From: Pezizomycotina sp. ARF18
Taxonomy: Eukaryota > Ascomycota
Length of the DNA stretch: 64,000 bases
Assembly: GCA_002224055.1 (NCBI GenBank)
Contig: AZLU01000019.1
Coordinates: 123,819-187,818, forward strand
Direction: 5' to 3'
Positions within the stretch are counted from its first letter, which is position 1; each line of letters begins with the position of its first letter. Position numbers and translations under genes: made by a program. This document shows positions 47,377 through 57,802 of this stretch, in pieces. The notes under the pieces were generated by a model. That model was not told the DNA's origin, searched no databases, and saw only the letters and a program-made list of their open reading frames with translations.

Positions 47377-49942
47377 CTTTTTTTATTTTTAGAACAACGT
47401 TTACGCGCCGAGGTGCAAATTCCCCGCCTAAGGTCGACGAGGATGGAGACCCGCTCACGCGATTAAGCGAGAAGAGCGAGAACTGAGCGAAGAAGAGCAG
47501 GCAATAGTGTCCTACGACGATGACCCGGACCCTTATGAAAACGAATGTGAGTGGCTTTAGACGTTCGAGTCCAGCGTTCGAGTTGTGGCCCTGGTGGCTA
47601 TCTTTATTTAATCGTGAAGAGTTTTCAAAGGGCTAGGTGCTGATACTTCTTCCCCTGAATCTAGTCGACGAATCACCGATTGAAAAGAAGCCTCCGACAA
47701 CTTTGACGACGACGACATCTCGTAATAGAGGAGAACTCTGATGGTTCTGGTGGCGATACTCCCCCGCGGCGGCGGTGTGCCGGCCGGAATTACGGGTACA
47801 GACGTGCTGATCCCTTTCAGTATGCAGGCGGACAAAGTCCGAAAAGACGGTGGAGAGGACGCTCCGAATCACCTTACGGTAGCCGCTCCGCTACTGAAGC
47901 GGTATCTACGCCGCTAGAAGAGTTACCTTATGATATCTTACGATAGCTGCCCTGTGTTGAAGCGGTATCCGCGCAGATAGAAGAGTTACCTTACGAATCA
48001 TCTTATGGTAGCTACTCTGCTCCTGAAGTGGTATCTGCGCCGCCAGAAGAGTCACCTTACGAATCATTTTACGATAGCTGCCCTGTTGTTGAAGCGGTAT
48101 CCGCGCAGCTAGAAGAGTTACCTTACGAATTATCTTATGGTAGCTACTCTGCTCCTGAAGTGGTATCTGCGCGCCAGAAGAGTTACCTTACGAATCATTT
48201 TAACGATAGCTGCCCTGTGTTGAAGTGGTATCTGCGCCGCTAGAAGAGTTACCTTACGAATCATTTTACGATAGCTGCCCTGTTGTTGAAGCGGTATCCG
48301 CGCAGCTAGAAGAGTTACCTTACGAATCATTTTACGATAGCTGCCCTGTTGTTGAAGCGGTATCTGCGCCGCCAGAAGAGTTACCTTACGAATCATTTTA
48401 CGATAGCTGCCCTGTTGTTGAAGCGGTATCCGCGCAGCTAGAAGAGTTACCTTACGAATCATCTTATGGTAGCTACTCTGCTCCTGAAGTGGTATCTGCG
48501 CCGCCAGAAGAGTTACCTTACGAATCATTTTACGATAGCTGCCCTGTTGTTGAAGCGGTATCCGCGCAGCTAGAAGAGTTACCTTATGAATTATCTTATG
48601 GTAGCTACTCTGCTCCTGAAGTGGTATCTGCGCCGCCAGAAGAGTTACCTTACGAATCATTTTACGATAGCTGCCCTGTTGTTGAAGCGGTATCCGCGCA
48701 GCTAGAAGAGTTACCTTTGAATTATCTTACGATAGCTGCCCTGTTGTTGAAGTGGTATCTACATCGCTAGAAGAGGAGGAAAGTGGATCGGTCAAGCGGT
48801 CGATCTCAGACTCTCTGATAATGCCTGGAGCGTTTGCGGTCGTTCACGATGCTCAGGTTGAAAGCTCCCCAGATCTCCCACCACAGGCTGTTATAGACCC
48901 GCGGCGCCACGGTTGGGATATGGAGATCAAGTCTGAGGAGGGGAGGAGTACTTCAAGGACAAGATTGCCAGGTTGGTCTCCAGATCGGCATGGAAGACGA
49001 CAGATTTAACAATCGTTGGTACCCACCAGTCAGTGTGGAGCGTAGTGACTCTCCGCGATCAACGTGTCTCACGGCGGGATACATTTGAGCCCGAGGAGCG
49101 TAGGTCAAGACGGGATACATTCTCCCACGAAGAAGATTTGATAGACTATTCCGATGAAGACTTGGGATTCGGTTTCATAGACGACACCCCCAGCAAAAAG
49201 GTGGAAAGTTCTCCTTCGCCGCCTCCCACGCCGCCACGACAGAAAGTCGACGTCCGAGCAATGGGTATCGCGCCGGTGGTAAGCTCATCCAAGATATCAT
49301 CAAGGACGACGATAAGACAGTCAAATGGAATCCTGAGGGTTCATGTCTTCTTAACGTGCACATATTCGACTCCGCCTCTTTCGAGGCCATTACGCATATT
49401 GTTCCGCCACCGACGCGGTTACTGCTAAAGAATACGCGAAGGCGCATATCCCATTTACCATGTCGAGGAACAAGTTGGCCGGAGGCTGAAAGGCGGCAAC
49501 TTTCAAGATGTGCTATCCGTCGGACAAATGGACCGCGAGAGAATACTCGAGCAGGAGGGCGAAGACGATGACGACGAGGACTTCGATCCGCTGAAGCCAA
49601 GGATGTGTCCAGAATGCTTTATCCGGCTTTGCGATTGCATGTATGAATCCCAATTCCTTTACAAATCTTACATAAATGGAAAAGGCTAGATACTAACCTT
49701 AGGGAAATAGTGTCGGCCGTGTAATCACGTATTCTGCAATGAGTGTATAATGAACATAGCAAACGATTATGAGAACGCTGTAGCGGGAGAGTAGCCCGTG
49801 TGTTTGGTGTCAGGCATGTCGCGGGGTTCGCAGCTCCGATGAACCTGCCAGATGAGGATACTTACGTGGCGGATGTCCCGTTTCACTGCTGAACGGAGGA
49901 TGGGAGGGTCAAGTTCGCTCGATATTCACCAGCACTATGTGA
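43069..49942 (+). CDS. Giant fungal GGINA/RING-family locus with internal low-complexity, SNARE-like and tandem-repeat region
   Basis: The N-terminus (43069-43800) shows the fungal family hallmarks: MLTFHRTLRLP, DDDTLHQLPASLGEFPLFNV, GGVFFPMWMREAVWVEF, CGGINAVTGKTM, QDYIVVPEQPWLDGV, GVVRQFVAMP. An 83-bp intron (43542-43624, branch TGCTAATG) follows, then GSGYTIEGQKTGEE and GGLQLEIIPADLRHTY. The C-terminus (about 49250-49942) shows KWNPEGSCLLNVHIFDSASF, EAITHIVPPPT and DVLSVGQMDRE, then a RING-type zinc finger (CPEC, CDC, an intron at 49641-49710 with TACTAAC, CNHVFCNEC, a last C-x2-C) and HVAGFAAPMNLPDED. Between these lie about 5 kb of Q/E/K/P-rich sequence with the motifs listed separately. 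Frame changes are frequent, so whether this is one transcript or several genes is open. RING proteins are usually ubiquitin E3 ligases. Confidence 0.6.
44030..45440 (+). other. Q/A/E/K-rich coiled-coil segment inside the RING-family locus
   Basis: Alternating charged and glutamine-rich helices: RLAAEKKAEKIRQMKEKTAG, YQQYLAAQQQAQAALEEQKS, AAYQRQLAAQRAQVP, EQEKLQDERQRAQQVKALRR and RQKQQQQLQDEASKSKAERE. Separators are Pro-rich. Such composition is typical of scaffold proteins but identifies no family. The pieces alternate between frames. Confidence 0.5.
45948..46430 (+). other. Poly-proline tracts followed by a formin-DAD-like motif
   Basis: Two long proline runs (about 45950-46035 and 46190-46245, GPAPPPPPPPPPM and a second run ending PLPEQRQTYEARR) resemble a formin FH1 region. 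About 90 bp later the sequence reads RDEVRIMDSLLQRLRAADPE followed by a basic cluster (RRARL, about 46316-46410). MDxLLxxL plus basic residues is the core of the diaphanous autoregulatory domain. No FH2 domain (about 400 aa) fits between them. The resemblance is by motif only. Confidence 0.4.
46894..47055 (+). other. R-SNARE (synaptobrevin)-like motif
   Basis: The coding strand reads RPTQAEIDDAIAIMRDNIAK, then TVERGEKLDRFGK and, one frame over, TNELADMASAFRRGARVTSS. This matches the synaptobrevin heptads. The central Arg at 46963-46965 (ERGEKLD) sits where the ionic-layer arginine is expected, and FRRGA matches the C-terminal heptads. No transmembrane anchor follows; instead an acidic stretch (VEEDDAAKKNTK) and an intron with a 37-T run follow. 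A frame change falls inside the motif. Confidence 0.55.
47336..47372. repeat. T37 homopolymer inside a putative intron
   Basis: 37 consecutive T, in the likely intron following the SNARE-like motif of the large RING-family locus. Confidence 0.9.
47896..48748 (+). repeat. 66-bp coding minisatellite, 13 copies, 22-residue units
   Basis: Units begin gaagyggtatc and encode 22 residues. Type A is EVVSAPPEELPYESFYDSCP plus VV; type B is EAVSAQLEELPYESSYGSYS plus AP. The order mostly alternates, giving a 132-bp higher-order unit, with one A-like run at units 6-8. A degenerate half-unit (ESPYGSRSAT) precedes the first copy and a partial unit follows at 48749. Copies are near-identical; units 1, 5 and 13 have lengths off by one or two bases. 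The opposite strand is also open across most of the array. Confidence 0.9.
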
Positions 49943-51245
49943 TGCTCCTATGACATCACGCCCGTACCTTCCCCCTACACTCTCATTTCTCTTCGCCCTT
50001 ATATATTAAATTCCAATAAACTCTGTCCATGTCGCAATTTTGTTGCCGCTTTTGATAGCTTTAATGTGACTCATGCTTCTAGTTGAACGTATATGCGGCG
50101 TTTGTAATTTTTATTCGTACATATAAATCTTCTATCAGTCCCCGTTGCTGCTCATATTTGTTACTGTCTAGAAAACTTAATGAGGGCGATTTAACGCAGC
50201 CATTGAAGGGCTAAGCCATCTAGTAAAGCAGCTATCTCAATCTCCCGAAGTGCTGTAGCGTGGTGATAAAGCATTCACTGTAGGATCGCGGGTTTGTCTA
50301 GATCCAAACACGACTTTTGAATTCTGGCTTCAAACCTTAAGAACCATAAGATTAGGATTTTCTCAATATAAATCTTCAAGTTTCAAACCCTGTAAAGGCA
50401 CTTTCGTAACTCCAAGAAATTTCTCGAGATAACTCTTTTTTCTTCGAGGTGTCGTTACTAATAGTTTGAAGGGAGTCATCATGATGGAATGCCAAAGCTA
50501 ATATCATCGTAATCTCCCGGAGCCTTAGAGCAATCTGTAGAAGATAAAGCTAAGGAGGCTCCATCATCCTACGTGATCGAAAGTGCTAGCTATTGGGCAT
50601 GCCAAAGATGCATGATAAATCTATAGGCATCGAGATGATGCTTATATAGCTAAATAGCTAAAAGCAAGGAGCTTTAGCTACATGGAGATATTAAGATCTT
50701 AGCTGTAAATATTAAAAATTGTAATAATAAGGCGTCATGTGCCTTTAAAATAAATTATATATAGTTTATTAAAATTATAATATTATTAGTTCATTATATA
50801 TAATATTATTCCCTTAGTAAATATAGTTAATTCTGTATTAAATTTATAAGTTTAATTCCATCCCATATTATTAAATATATTATAGATCTGCACCAGCAGA
50901 AAGTACGTCGTTTTAAAGTCAATTCAGGCCCCAAAAAACCACGAACCGTCTAGATCTAGACACAGCGCCAAGGTTAATATTTGCAGTAGAGTTTACATTA
51001 TAATTTTAGCTGTGATGGCAGATACTCAAACGAAAGCTTCCATATGATAGGCTTCAAACGGAATACGTACTGTCGTTCTGAGTAGAATTGTAGTCGATGT
51101 CTTTCCAATAGATATAAGCTTGCCTACGTGCCCCGACGCATTCTGAGACCTCTTTTGCTTTTTGTGCCTTTCATTGCCCTCCTTTAACCAAATATCCCGC
51201 AACTCGCCGTCTATCCTTGAATACGACTGATTACTAGAAAAAAAA
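49943..51245. other. Gene-free stretch with AT-rich decayed block
   Basis: Strongly AT-rich at about 50690-50890, perhaps RIP-decayed. A tRNA-like stretch lies near 50240-50345 and is treated under findings. No coding region supported. Confidence 0.45.
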
Positions 51246-52631
51246 TGAAGGCTTGTATTGCTCTGATAACCTTGGGCTCGCCTCCCTTTCGGGAGCCTTT
51301 CCCGCCATTCTTGCAGAAGACAACATTGTCTCCGCACCCGAAGTGCCAAAAGAGAACGCGGCAGCTGCTGTAGCTCACGGTTCTCAATTCCATAGCTCTG
51401 ACAATATAGGCGGCAGCGTAAGGTTCCACAGTCCATCTGGTTGTAAAATGGCTCATCACACTTAATGACCACAGCTAAGAGTCAATTCTAGGCGGAGGAC
51501 ACTCAAAAAGTACTCCAGAAGATAGACCACGTGTATCGCATCGCGCTCAATGCCGACCGACTTTACGCGGAGAAAAAGAAATATCCCGCAATTACAAGAG
51601 AGTGGGATAAACCCCGACAACCCGGAGGGCCCCGCACTCGACCCGCCGAAATTTTACCAGGGCGCTTCTCAGGTGAAGGCATACTCTCGCTTAAAGGAAA
51701 ATAGCAAAGAAGCAAAATTGATCGAGAAGCGGATGAGGGTCCAATACAGTAGGACGGTGAAGAGGAGGGAGGCGATAGAAGACAGGTTTGGAAAATGGAT
51801 CCGGAGACGGAGACATTCGCGAATGAAGCTAAACTCATGGAGGAGCTTAAGTAAACACCGCCTTCCCCCTAATGTTTTTTTTTTAAGTTGATGCGAGTCG
51901 CAAGATTCGGCTGACAGTGTAACGTTAAGAGGCGCTTCTCCGGAGGGGAAAACTCTTGCCATACGGGAGCTCGGGGGCTTGAATGCCGCCAAAGAGTACA
52001 TGGTCGAGACGGATAAAGCCAATGACATGCTTGACAATCTATATAACCTGAAGGCGAAGAAGAATAGAGGCATCTTTACTCGAATCGCCGATCTTTTCAG
52101 AAGCAAGAAATCTAAAGAGGAGAATTATAAGAAGCTAGCGGCGAAATCAAAGGCGAAGGTACGTAAACCCGCTGTTAAACTAACTTAGACTGAGTAGTAT
52201 ACTAGTATCTGTGTGCTTTCATACGATTAACACCTCTTAATTTCCGAATGCAGGACCTCGCTACCTCGAAACAACTGGAAGCTAAAGTGGCCAAGAACTA
52301 AAGTGACGAGCGGGGACGACTCCCTTCTAGACGAGTCGGCGGTGCCGGCGGCTTTTTAGACGAGGTAGGCAGGGCTATGGCAATTGTCCGCGGCGAATAT
52401 TCTCTATATGAACGGCCCCCAGGCTGGGCATTGGGAAGATGCGGCCAATAAAGTAGGGTGGATGAACAAGTGCGGGCAGCTGTGCGCCGTGACTGGTAAT
52501 CGGGAGTGGATGGACATCAGCCTACGGCCGCAGCAGCGACTAGCGATGCCGGGAAGGAGGCGAGTGGGCCAGGCGCTAGCAAGGAGGAATTCTTAGATAA
52601 AGTAAAGTCGATTTTTGCAGATTTGCTTTGA
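51246..52631 (+). CDS. Helical coiled-coil protein with a signal-like start, unknown function
   Basis: The ATG at 51246 gives MKACIAL, then one frame over LGLASLSGAFPAILAEDNIV, which together look like a signal peptide. Downstream blocks are VLQKIDHVYRIALNADRLYA, SRLKENSKEAKLIEKRMRVQ, TFANEAKLMEELK, an intron ending in a T-rich stretch (about 51850-51888), RELGGLNAAKEYMVETDKAN and DMLDNLYNLKAKKNRGIF. Next come SKKSKEENYKKLAAKSKAK, an intron at about 52159-52253 (GTACGT..GCAG), DLATSKQLEAKVAKN, and possibly a last part ending GASKEEFLDKVKSIFADLL at 52631. No family is recognised. At least three frame changes are needed, and the stop after AKVAKN (near 52301) may be the real end. Confidence 0.5.
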
Positions 52632-53105
52632 TGCATTTTTCTTTTCAAATGAAGGAACTATGCCATTGTGGCCGTTCACTTTAGCGCCTACATAGGGGTT
52701 CAGGATAGCGAGAGTATTCAAACGACCAGATGTAGAATTTCAATAGGGTCAAATGAATAGTATAATACCGCACCAGATATTGTTTGATCCTCTTTGCTGC
52801 GTTTCCTCAGGTGTCCATGGAGTTACATAGTTAAAGTAGTTCTAATTCTTGGGCCGCTTCCCTAGCATCTAGCGTTTTGCTCTTCCGGATCATGGTCGGC
52901 ACATGAGAGTTCTGAATGTAAGGGAGACTGAAATACTGAGAGAATCTAACGGTAATAAAAAGAACAACCGGAAACTTTAAGCTGCGTTTGTGTATACCAG
53001 GTAAGCTGCATATTTATACGCTTCACAGTTGCGAGAAGTTTAAAATTACGAATAAGTTGCAAATGTCCGGCGACCCTAGGAGAGTAGAGAAAGTCTAACG
53101 ACTTC
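52632..53105. other. Intergenic, no supported gene
   Basis: AT-rich; nothing recognised. Confidence 0.4.
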
Positions 53106-53108
53106 TCA

Positions 53109-53120
53109 CAGATATAAAGC
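53109..53120 (+). promoter_or_regulatory. TATA box of the small gene at 53188
   Basis: The sequence cagatataaagcc lies about 75 bp before the ATG at 53188 and about 140 bp before the ATG at 53250. Confidence 0.5.
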
Positions 53121-53187
53121 CACGGGGCGCTTTCCCTGGGTTCGGGTCTGGTCCTTTTATCAAATATTCGATCCTAGATATCTTCTA

Positions 53188-53525
53188 ATGGCTACACCCC
53201 CTGAAATAAGAACATCTTACCAAACCCATCAAAGCAGAAATCACTCCAAATGGCTCGCGGAACAATGGGTTGCGTCCGAACCCTTCTCTATAGACCCGTT
53301 ACCCGTCGCTTGCCTGCCGCTTCCCCAATGGTTGAAAATGGCAAAATAGTTCCGGCCGACCAGGACGTCATGGAAGCTATTGAAACCTGCCAGACTGTCT
53401 ACGAGAAGAAACTCCACATCGGACAGCTACGCGTCGCTATACAGTTCATCCGACCGCGATGGGATCATTTGACCAATGAGAGGTTGAGCACTTTGCAGGA
53501 GAGGCTGGAGTCCTATACTACCTGA
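53188..53525 (+). CDS. Small hypothetical protein, about 90-110 aa
   Basis: Two overlapping frames are possible. The ATG at 53250 opens 91 codons ending HIGQLRVAIQFIRPRWDHLT, ERLSTLQERLESYTT. The ATG at 53188 opens MATPPEIRTSYQTHQSRNHS and SKWLAEQWVASEPFSIDPLP. The second looks like a better N-terminus and could join the C-terminal half (from MVENGKIVPADQDVMEAIE) through one frame change. The conserved-looking part is the helical C-terminus. No signal peptide, no known domain. Confidence 0.45.
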
Positions 53526-54245
53526 GCACGTGGAAATAGGATACTACATGACGATTATAGGGCTAGTTTCATTATTCTGCCTGTACCAGAGACTTTCATC
53601 AATACTTAACTATGTACATGTAGTTCTCGTCCAACTCAAAGGCCTAAGCCTTCCTTCGTGTAGCTTAAAGAACATATAGAAGCGACGGGCAGTTTGACGT
53701 AGCTAGTTCAGCGGTATAGCGAATAATTAGATTTAATGTCAAAAGTACGAGTCTAAAAGCAATTTCATCCTGTTGCCTGTCACGTTCCTCTTGGAGAACA
53801 TGACTCTCCCTCTTCTGATTCCAGTCTATCTTAACATCATCCCCCGAGAGATTCATTTGCCCATGTTTAGCGCCTGGAACCCCAACGAATGACTAGATCT
53901 GGCAAGACGGCGAGCTGCTTTTAATTTCGGGAAAGCAAATATTATCTTCCTTATCCGATAAATATCATGGGGAAGGCCTGCAAACATCGTGACGAGAACG
54001 GCAGTTAAGATATCGCTTGGCTCTTTCTCCACGATGTTCGGTTTATTCGCGACTCCCCGAGGGGCATGTAAATATGAAATTAAACAACAACATGGGATCG
54101 TGGAAACGTGTTGCTTAACCGGAAGGTATTACTGCTATTGCCTTCCTGGATATATCGGATCTCCAGGTATATTGCAGGTTCCACGATTTATTCTCATTCT
54201 TTTAAATCTCTGTACAACGGTTCACCAACGCAGGAACGCGAATGC
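53526..54245. other. Intergenic, no supported gene
   Basis: AT-rich with short frames only. Confidence 0.4.
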
Positions 54246-54246
54246 T

Positions 54247-54258
54247 CAAGGGATATAA
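54247..54258 (+). promoter_or_regulatory. TATA box of the GPI-PLD gene
   Basis: The sequence gggatataaatag lies about 120 bp before the ATG at 54371. Confidence 0.6.
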
Positions 54259-54370
54259 ATAGTGCCTCCGTCTCCCTAGACTCAAATTCTTTGAACACGC
54301 TGTGATCCTCATTGTTCGGTATTTAATTAGACGGCAGCTTGGCAACCGATTGTACCTAGATAACGGGAAA

Positions 54371-56792
54371 ATGTCTCCACAAACCTCCTTCAATGCGCGA
54401 CGGGTATTAGCCGGTATCCTTTGGGGCGCCAGTCTAACCTCCGCCTGCGGTGTCCTCGTCCACAATGAAGTATTCCGCCGCGCTTCCTCTATCTTCTCCC
54501 TTCCACCGAGCACCTCCGGTTCATCCCTCCACGACACAATCTCCGCCATCCTCCTCGACCCCTCGCGATCGGGCATAGTCCAAGCAGGCTCCTTCTTCCC
54601 CGACTGGGGCTACGGCTGTTTCTCCAACGACGCCGCATCCGAAGACGCTCATTGGCCGCCCTTTCCTCATCGCGTTCGTGAAATACATCAAGACGAAGTA
54701 CAACAACAACTTCCAAGATGACCACGTGAAAGACCTCATCGCATTCATCTTCGCCGTCGCGGCGCACGGGAGCGCTGACGCGAGTTGGCATTCATTGGGT
54801 ATGAGCGATGGATTATGACGACTTTGTCGAAGATTGATTTCGGGGGCGATTACGGCGCCGCACACTCCCACCTCGACGTCGGCGGTGATGTGGTCTTCTC
54901 CCACCGCCTAGCGGAGCTTTCGAAGAAATGGATTAATTATGCGTGGAGGGTGCCCCTGAAAGATATAATCGCATTTATAAGTCTATGGGACGCGATGTAA
55001 ATGAGATCGGACTAGGCATTTGCGCGTACAGAGGTCTGGCGGCGATGACTGCGCTCGTCAATGTCGGTAGTGCGCTTTACATTCCTTACGCGAGTAAAAG
55101 TCCTGGTATGATCGACATGCTCGATAATTACTACCTCGGGGGCGTGGAGGAGATGGGCGCCGGTGCGAGTCACTGCTGGGGTAATCTCACCCGGTGGTTT
55201 GAGAACGGAGTTGAAGCGGAGGGCGAAGGTTGGGACATTTGTGATCTTTTCAAGATGCACAGTCCCGCGGCGAAGGCCAAAACGGTGATCGGCGTTCCCG
55301 TCAACACTGTTCTGACGGAACATAGACACGGATACCTGCAGGGGCTCATGAACGATCCTACGTTCTATAAAGAGTACCAGAAGAATTTAGGGATGGTTAA
55401 GAAAGTTACCGACTCCCGCGGCACGGAGACGTATGTCATCCCGAATACTGCTGTGGTAGTCCTCCGTCAACGGATCTTCGCCCTCGTTCGGCGAACAATA
55501 AAGCATCGTTTGGAAAGCCGACATTTATCTCGACTTCCATACCCTTCTCGAATTTCGGAGCTCACATGTCTGTCGGAACTTACAAAACCGGCCAACTAGC
55601 CGTCAGCGCACCTATCGAATCCGAATTCTCCAACCAAGGTAACAACGGAGCGCTCTACGTAATCGACATCCCGTCCCTCATCGGACAATCCAAGTCCAGG
55701 GGCAATATTCACATAGCGTCACGCTGAATAAGATCATGGCCGCAAAGTCCGCTAGCACCACGAGCTATAACGACCGCTTCGGGCACGCTTCGACTACCTG
55801 GACGCTGACAGGCGAAGATCTCCTCGCCGTCTCTGCGCCATCTAGTGTATCATTCGGTGCTTCTCCAGGTGGAAGGGTGGAAATCTACCGCGGTGCAGAT
55901 ATTATCACGTCCATTCACCTCACCGGCGTAGGTATCAGCTCGACAGGCCGCAAACAATTTGGCACCCGTTTACTAGCCGCAGATGTAGACGGCGACGGCG
56001 TCGAGGAGTTGATCGTGAGCGCTAGCAGGAGCGATACGTGCGGATTCGCGGACGGACAAGTGTTCGTCTTCAAGCTGGACTCGAGGATCCGCGGAACGTT
56101 CAAAGTTGATGATTTGGATCCGTATGTATTATCGTTGCCATGTGATGAAGCTTTGTACACTTGGTTCGGAGAAACTACAGCGTTCCTACCGCAGTCGAAG
56201 TTGCTGGCGGTGGGTGCGCCCGGGAAGTCAACCGTGTTCTTTTATAAGTACAACAACGCGACCTTCCACTTCGACAATACCTTCTCCATCGCCGGTCCAC
56301 GCACGCCGGTTTCGGCGGATTTGCGATGGCAACAGGAGTTACGAAAGACGGAAGTGAATGGGTAGCCATTAGCTCGCCAAATGAGAACGTAGGCCTTTTA
56401 GGTCCGCAGGCAGGGAAAGTACGCGTTTACACGGTGTCCTCCTCCGCTGCAACTCTAAAGGTGGAAATAACGCCCTCGAAGCCGGAATTTTACGGCAAGT
56501 TCGGCATGGTACTTACTCCCGACGGTAAGGGGGGTTGTATATCGGAAGTCCGTACGCCGGCGACGAACGCGGCGCAGTGTGGTGGGCTGACATCGAAGCA
56601 ATTCTCAGTCAAGGGAAGTCTTTCGTGAGCGTGGATGAACTGCTGACCGGACCGGAAGCTAAGGCGCGTTTCGGTGCTTCGATTGCGGTTATTGAACAAG
56701 GGCTAGCAGTGGGTATACCGTACAAGGGTGTTATGGAGGAAGATGGAACCAAGCGGTTTACGGGCAGTGTTGCGCTCTACGAGAAGGCATAG
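54371..56792 (+). CDS. GPI-specific phospholipase D (zinc-dependent phospholipase domain + FG-GAP propeller)
   Basis: The enzyme cleaves the phosphate-inositol link of GPI anchors and would be secreted. A signal peptide (RRVLAGILWGASLTSACG) is followed by the N-terminal metal-dependent domain: GVLVHNEVFRRA, QAGSFFPDWGYGC, EDAHWPPF, FAVAAHGSADASWHSLG, KIDFGGDYGAAHSHLDVGGD. His and Asp of these motifs are the expected metal ligands. Next come YIPYASKSPGMIDMLDNYYL and GGVEEMGAGASHCWGNLTRW. From about 55540 a beta-propeller follows with FG-GAP repeats: FGAHMSVGTYKTGQLAVSAP, RFGHASTTWTLTGEDLLAV, ADVDGDGVEELIVSASRSD, TWFGETTAFLPQSKLLAVGA, WVAISSPNENVG, FGASIAVIEQGLAVGIP. Total length near 790 aa matches the family. 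Frame changes occur near 54650, 54790, 54980, 55470, 55730, 56320 and 56540. The start at 54371 fits the TATA box and signal peptide. Confidence 0.9.
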
Positions 56793-57684
56793 GTTTACAT
56801 TTTACGGTACATAGCCATTGCGCAGATATCACTCTGATTAGCCGTAGAATGTATAAATAATTGATATGTTAGCCACGTGTGTTAATCTAGTTAACTCCTT
56901 TCGCGAAATACGTATTTAATGATGCGTTGTCGAACAAAATACTAGCAAGATACATCTTATACATCTCAACTGGTGATTTTTTTTTTTGGTCCTGTTTCTC
57001 TCTTCCTATGTGTAACCATTAGCGTGCATAGCCCTACGGCGCTAGTGTAACGGTAGGACTCTTAATCTATCCCATGAACTCTTAAGAAATGCTTAGGTTG
57101 TTGGTGTTTTATATACGCGCTGGTTTCTAGTACCTTTTTACTACGGAAATGTGTTCTTTCAGGTGTTTACTGCAAAGTCCACTGGCAGAAACGAAATGTG
57201 AACTCTGCGGATGCCTTTGATCAAGCCCTGATATTCCGAGTCGATATTTTAGGCTGTTTTGTTTCTAGTTCAATGTTTCATTTATGTTAGGTCGTCTTAT
57301 CACCATGATCACTAGAGGCCACGAACCCCCTGAGGGAGTAGAATCGCACTATACCGGTAGAACGATCGCTCAAAGCAGAGAAGTTGAAGGCTTTATTCTT
57401 CATATAATGCTTCGAGCTTTACCAGGCTTCGAGGGCAGGTTCGTAGTCCTGCTAAACACCTTTATGCGACCGTGTAAACGTGTACAGAAACTTCGGTTTG
57501 GGCGGAGCAATAACATCGTACTCATAATTCCACGATACAGCCCCCTAATGGACCCTATATGATACCTAGTTAGAGTGCGTCGAAGTCATATAAACATCCC
57601 CAAACCACTCCTCGGTGTAATTTTCCTCCAATGATTATAACCTCCTGCAACATTCAGCCCGCGTTCTCTCGCTCCTAAACATAT
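56793..57684. other. Intergenic, no supported gene
   Basis: A 92-codon frame at 57284-57562 has no supporting features; T10 run near 56979. Confidence 0.4.
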
Positions 57685-57802
57685 ATAATCTTCCACATAG
57701 ATAGTACTGCTTAATCTCCCAAATATCGATCATCTCCCTTTTGTTTTCGCACCTCCATCGGCATCTCAGCAGTGAACCGTTTTTGATTCAGAAATAATTC
57801 AA

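Noticed and set aside
48130-48660. 176-codon minus-strand repeat protein
   Set aside because: Shadow of the 66-bp array; a multiple-of-three repeat keeps several frames open, and the plus-strand frame agrees with the surrounding gene.
47896-48748. CRISPR-like array
   Set aside because: Units are contiguous with no spacers, and the genome is fungal.
57045-57140. Possible tRNA (gctagtgtaacggtagg .. ctcttaatc)
   Set aside because: D-arm and anticodon-like pieces are present, but no acceptor pairing or B box can be drawn.
57284-57562. 92-codon frame
   Set aside because: No start context, domain or promoter support.
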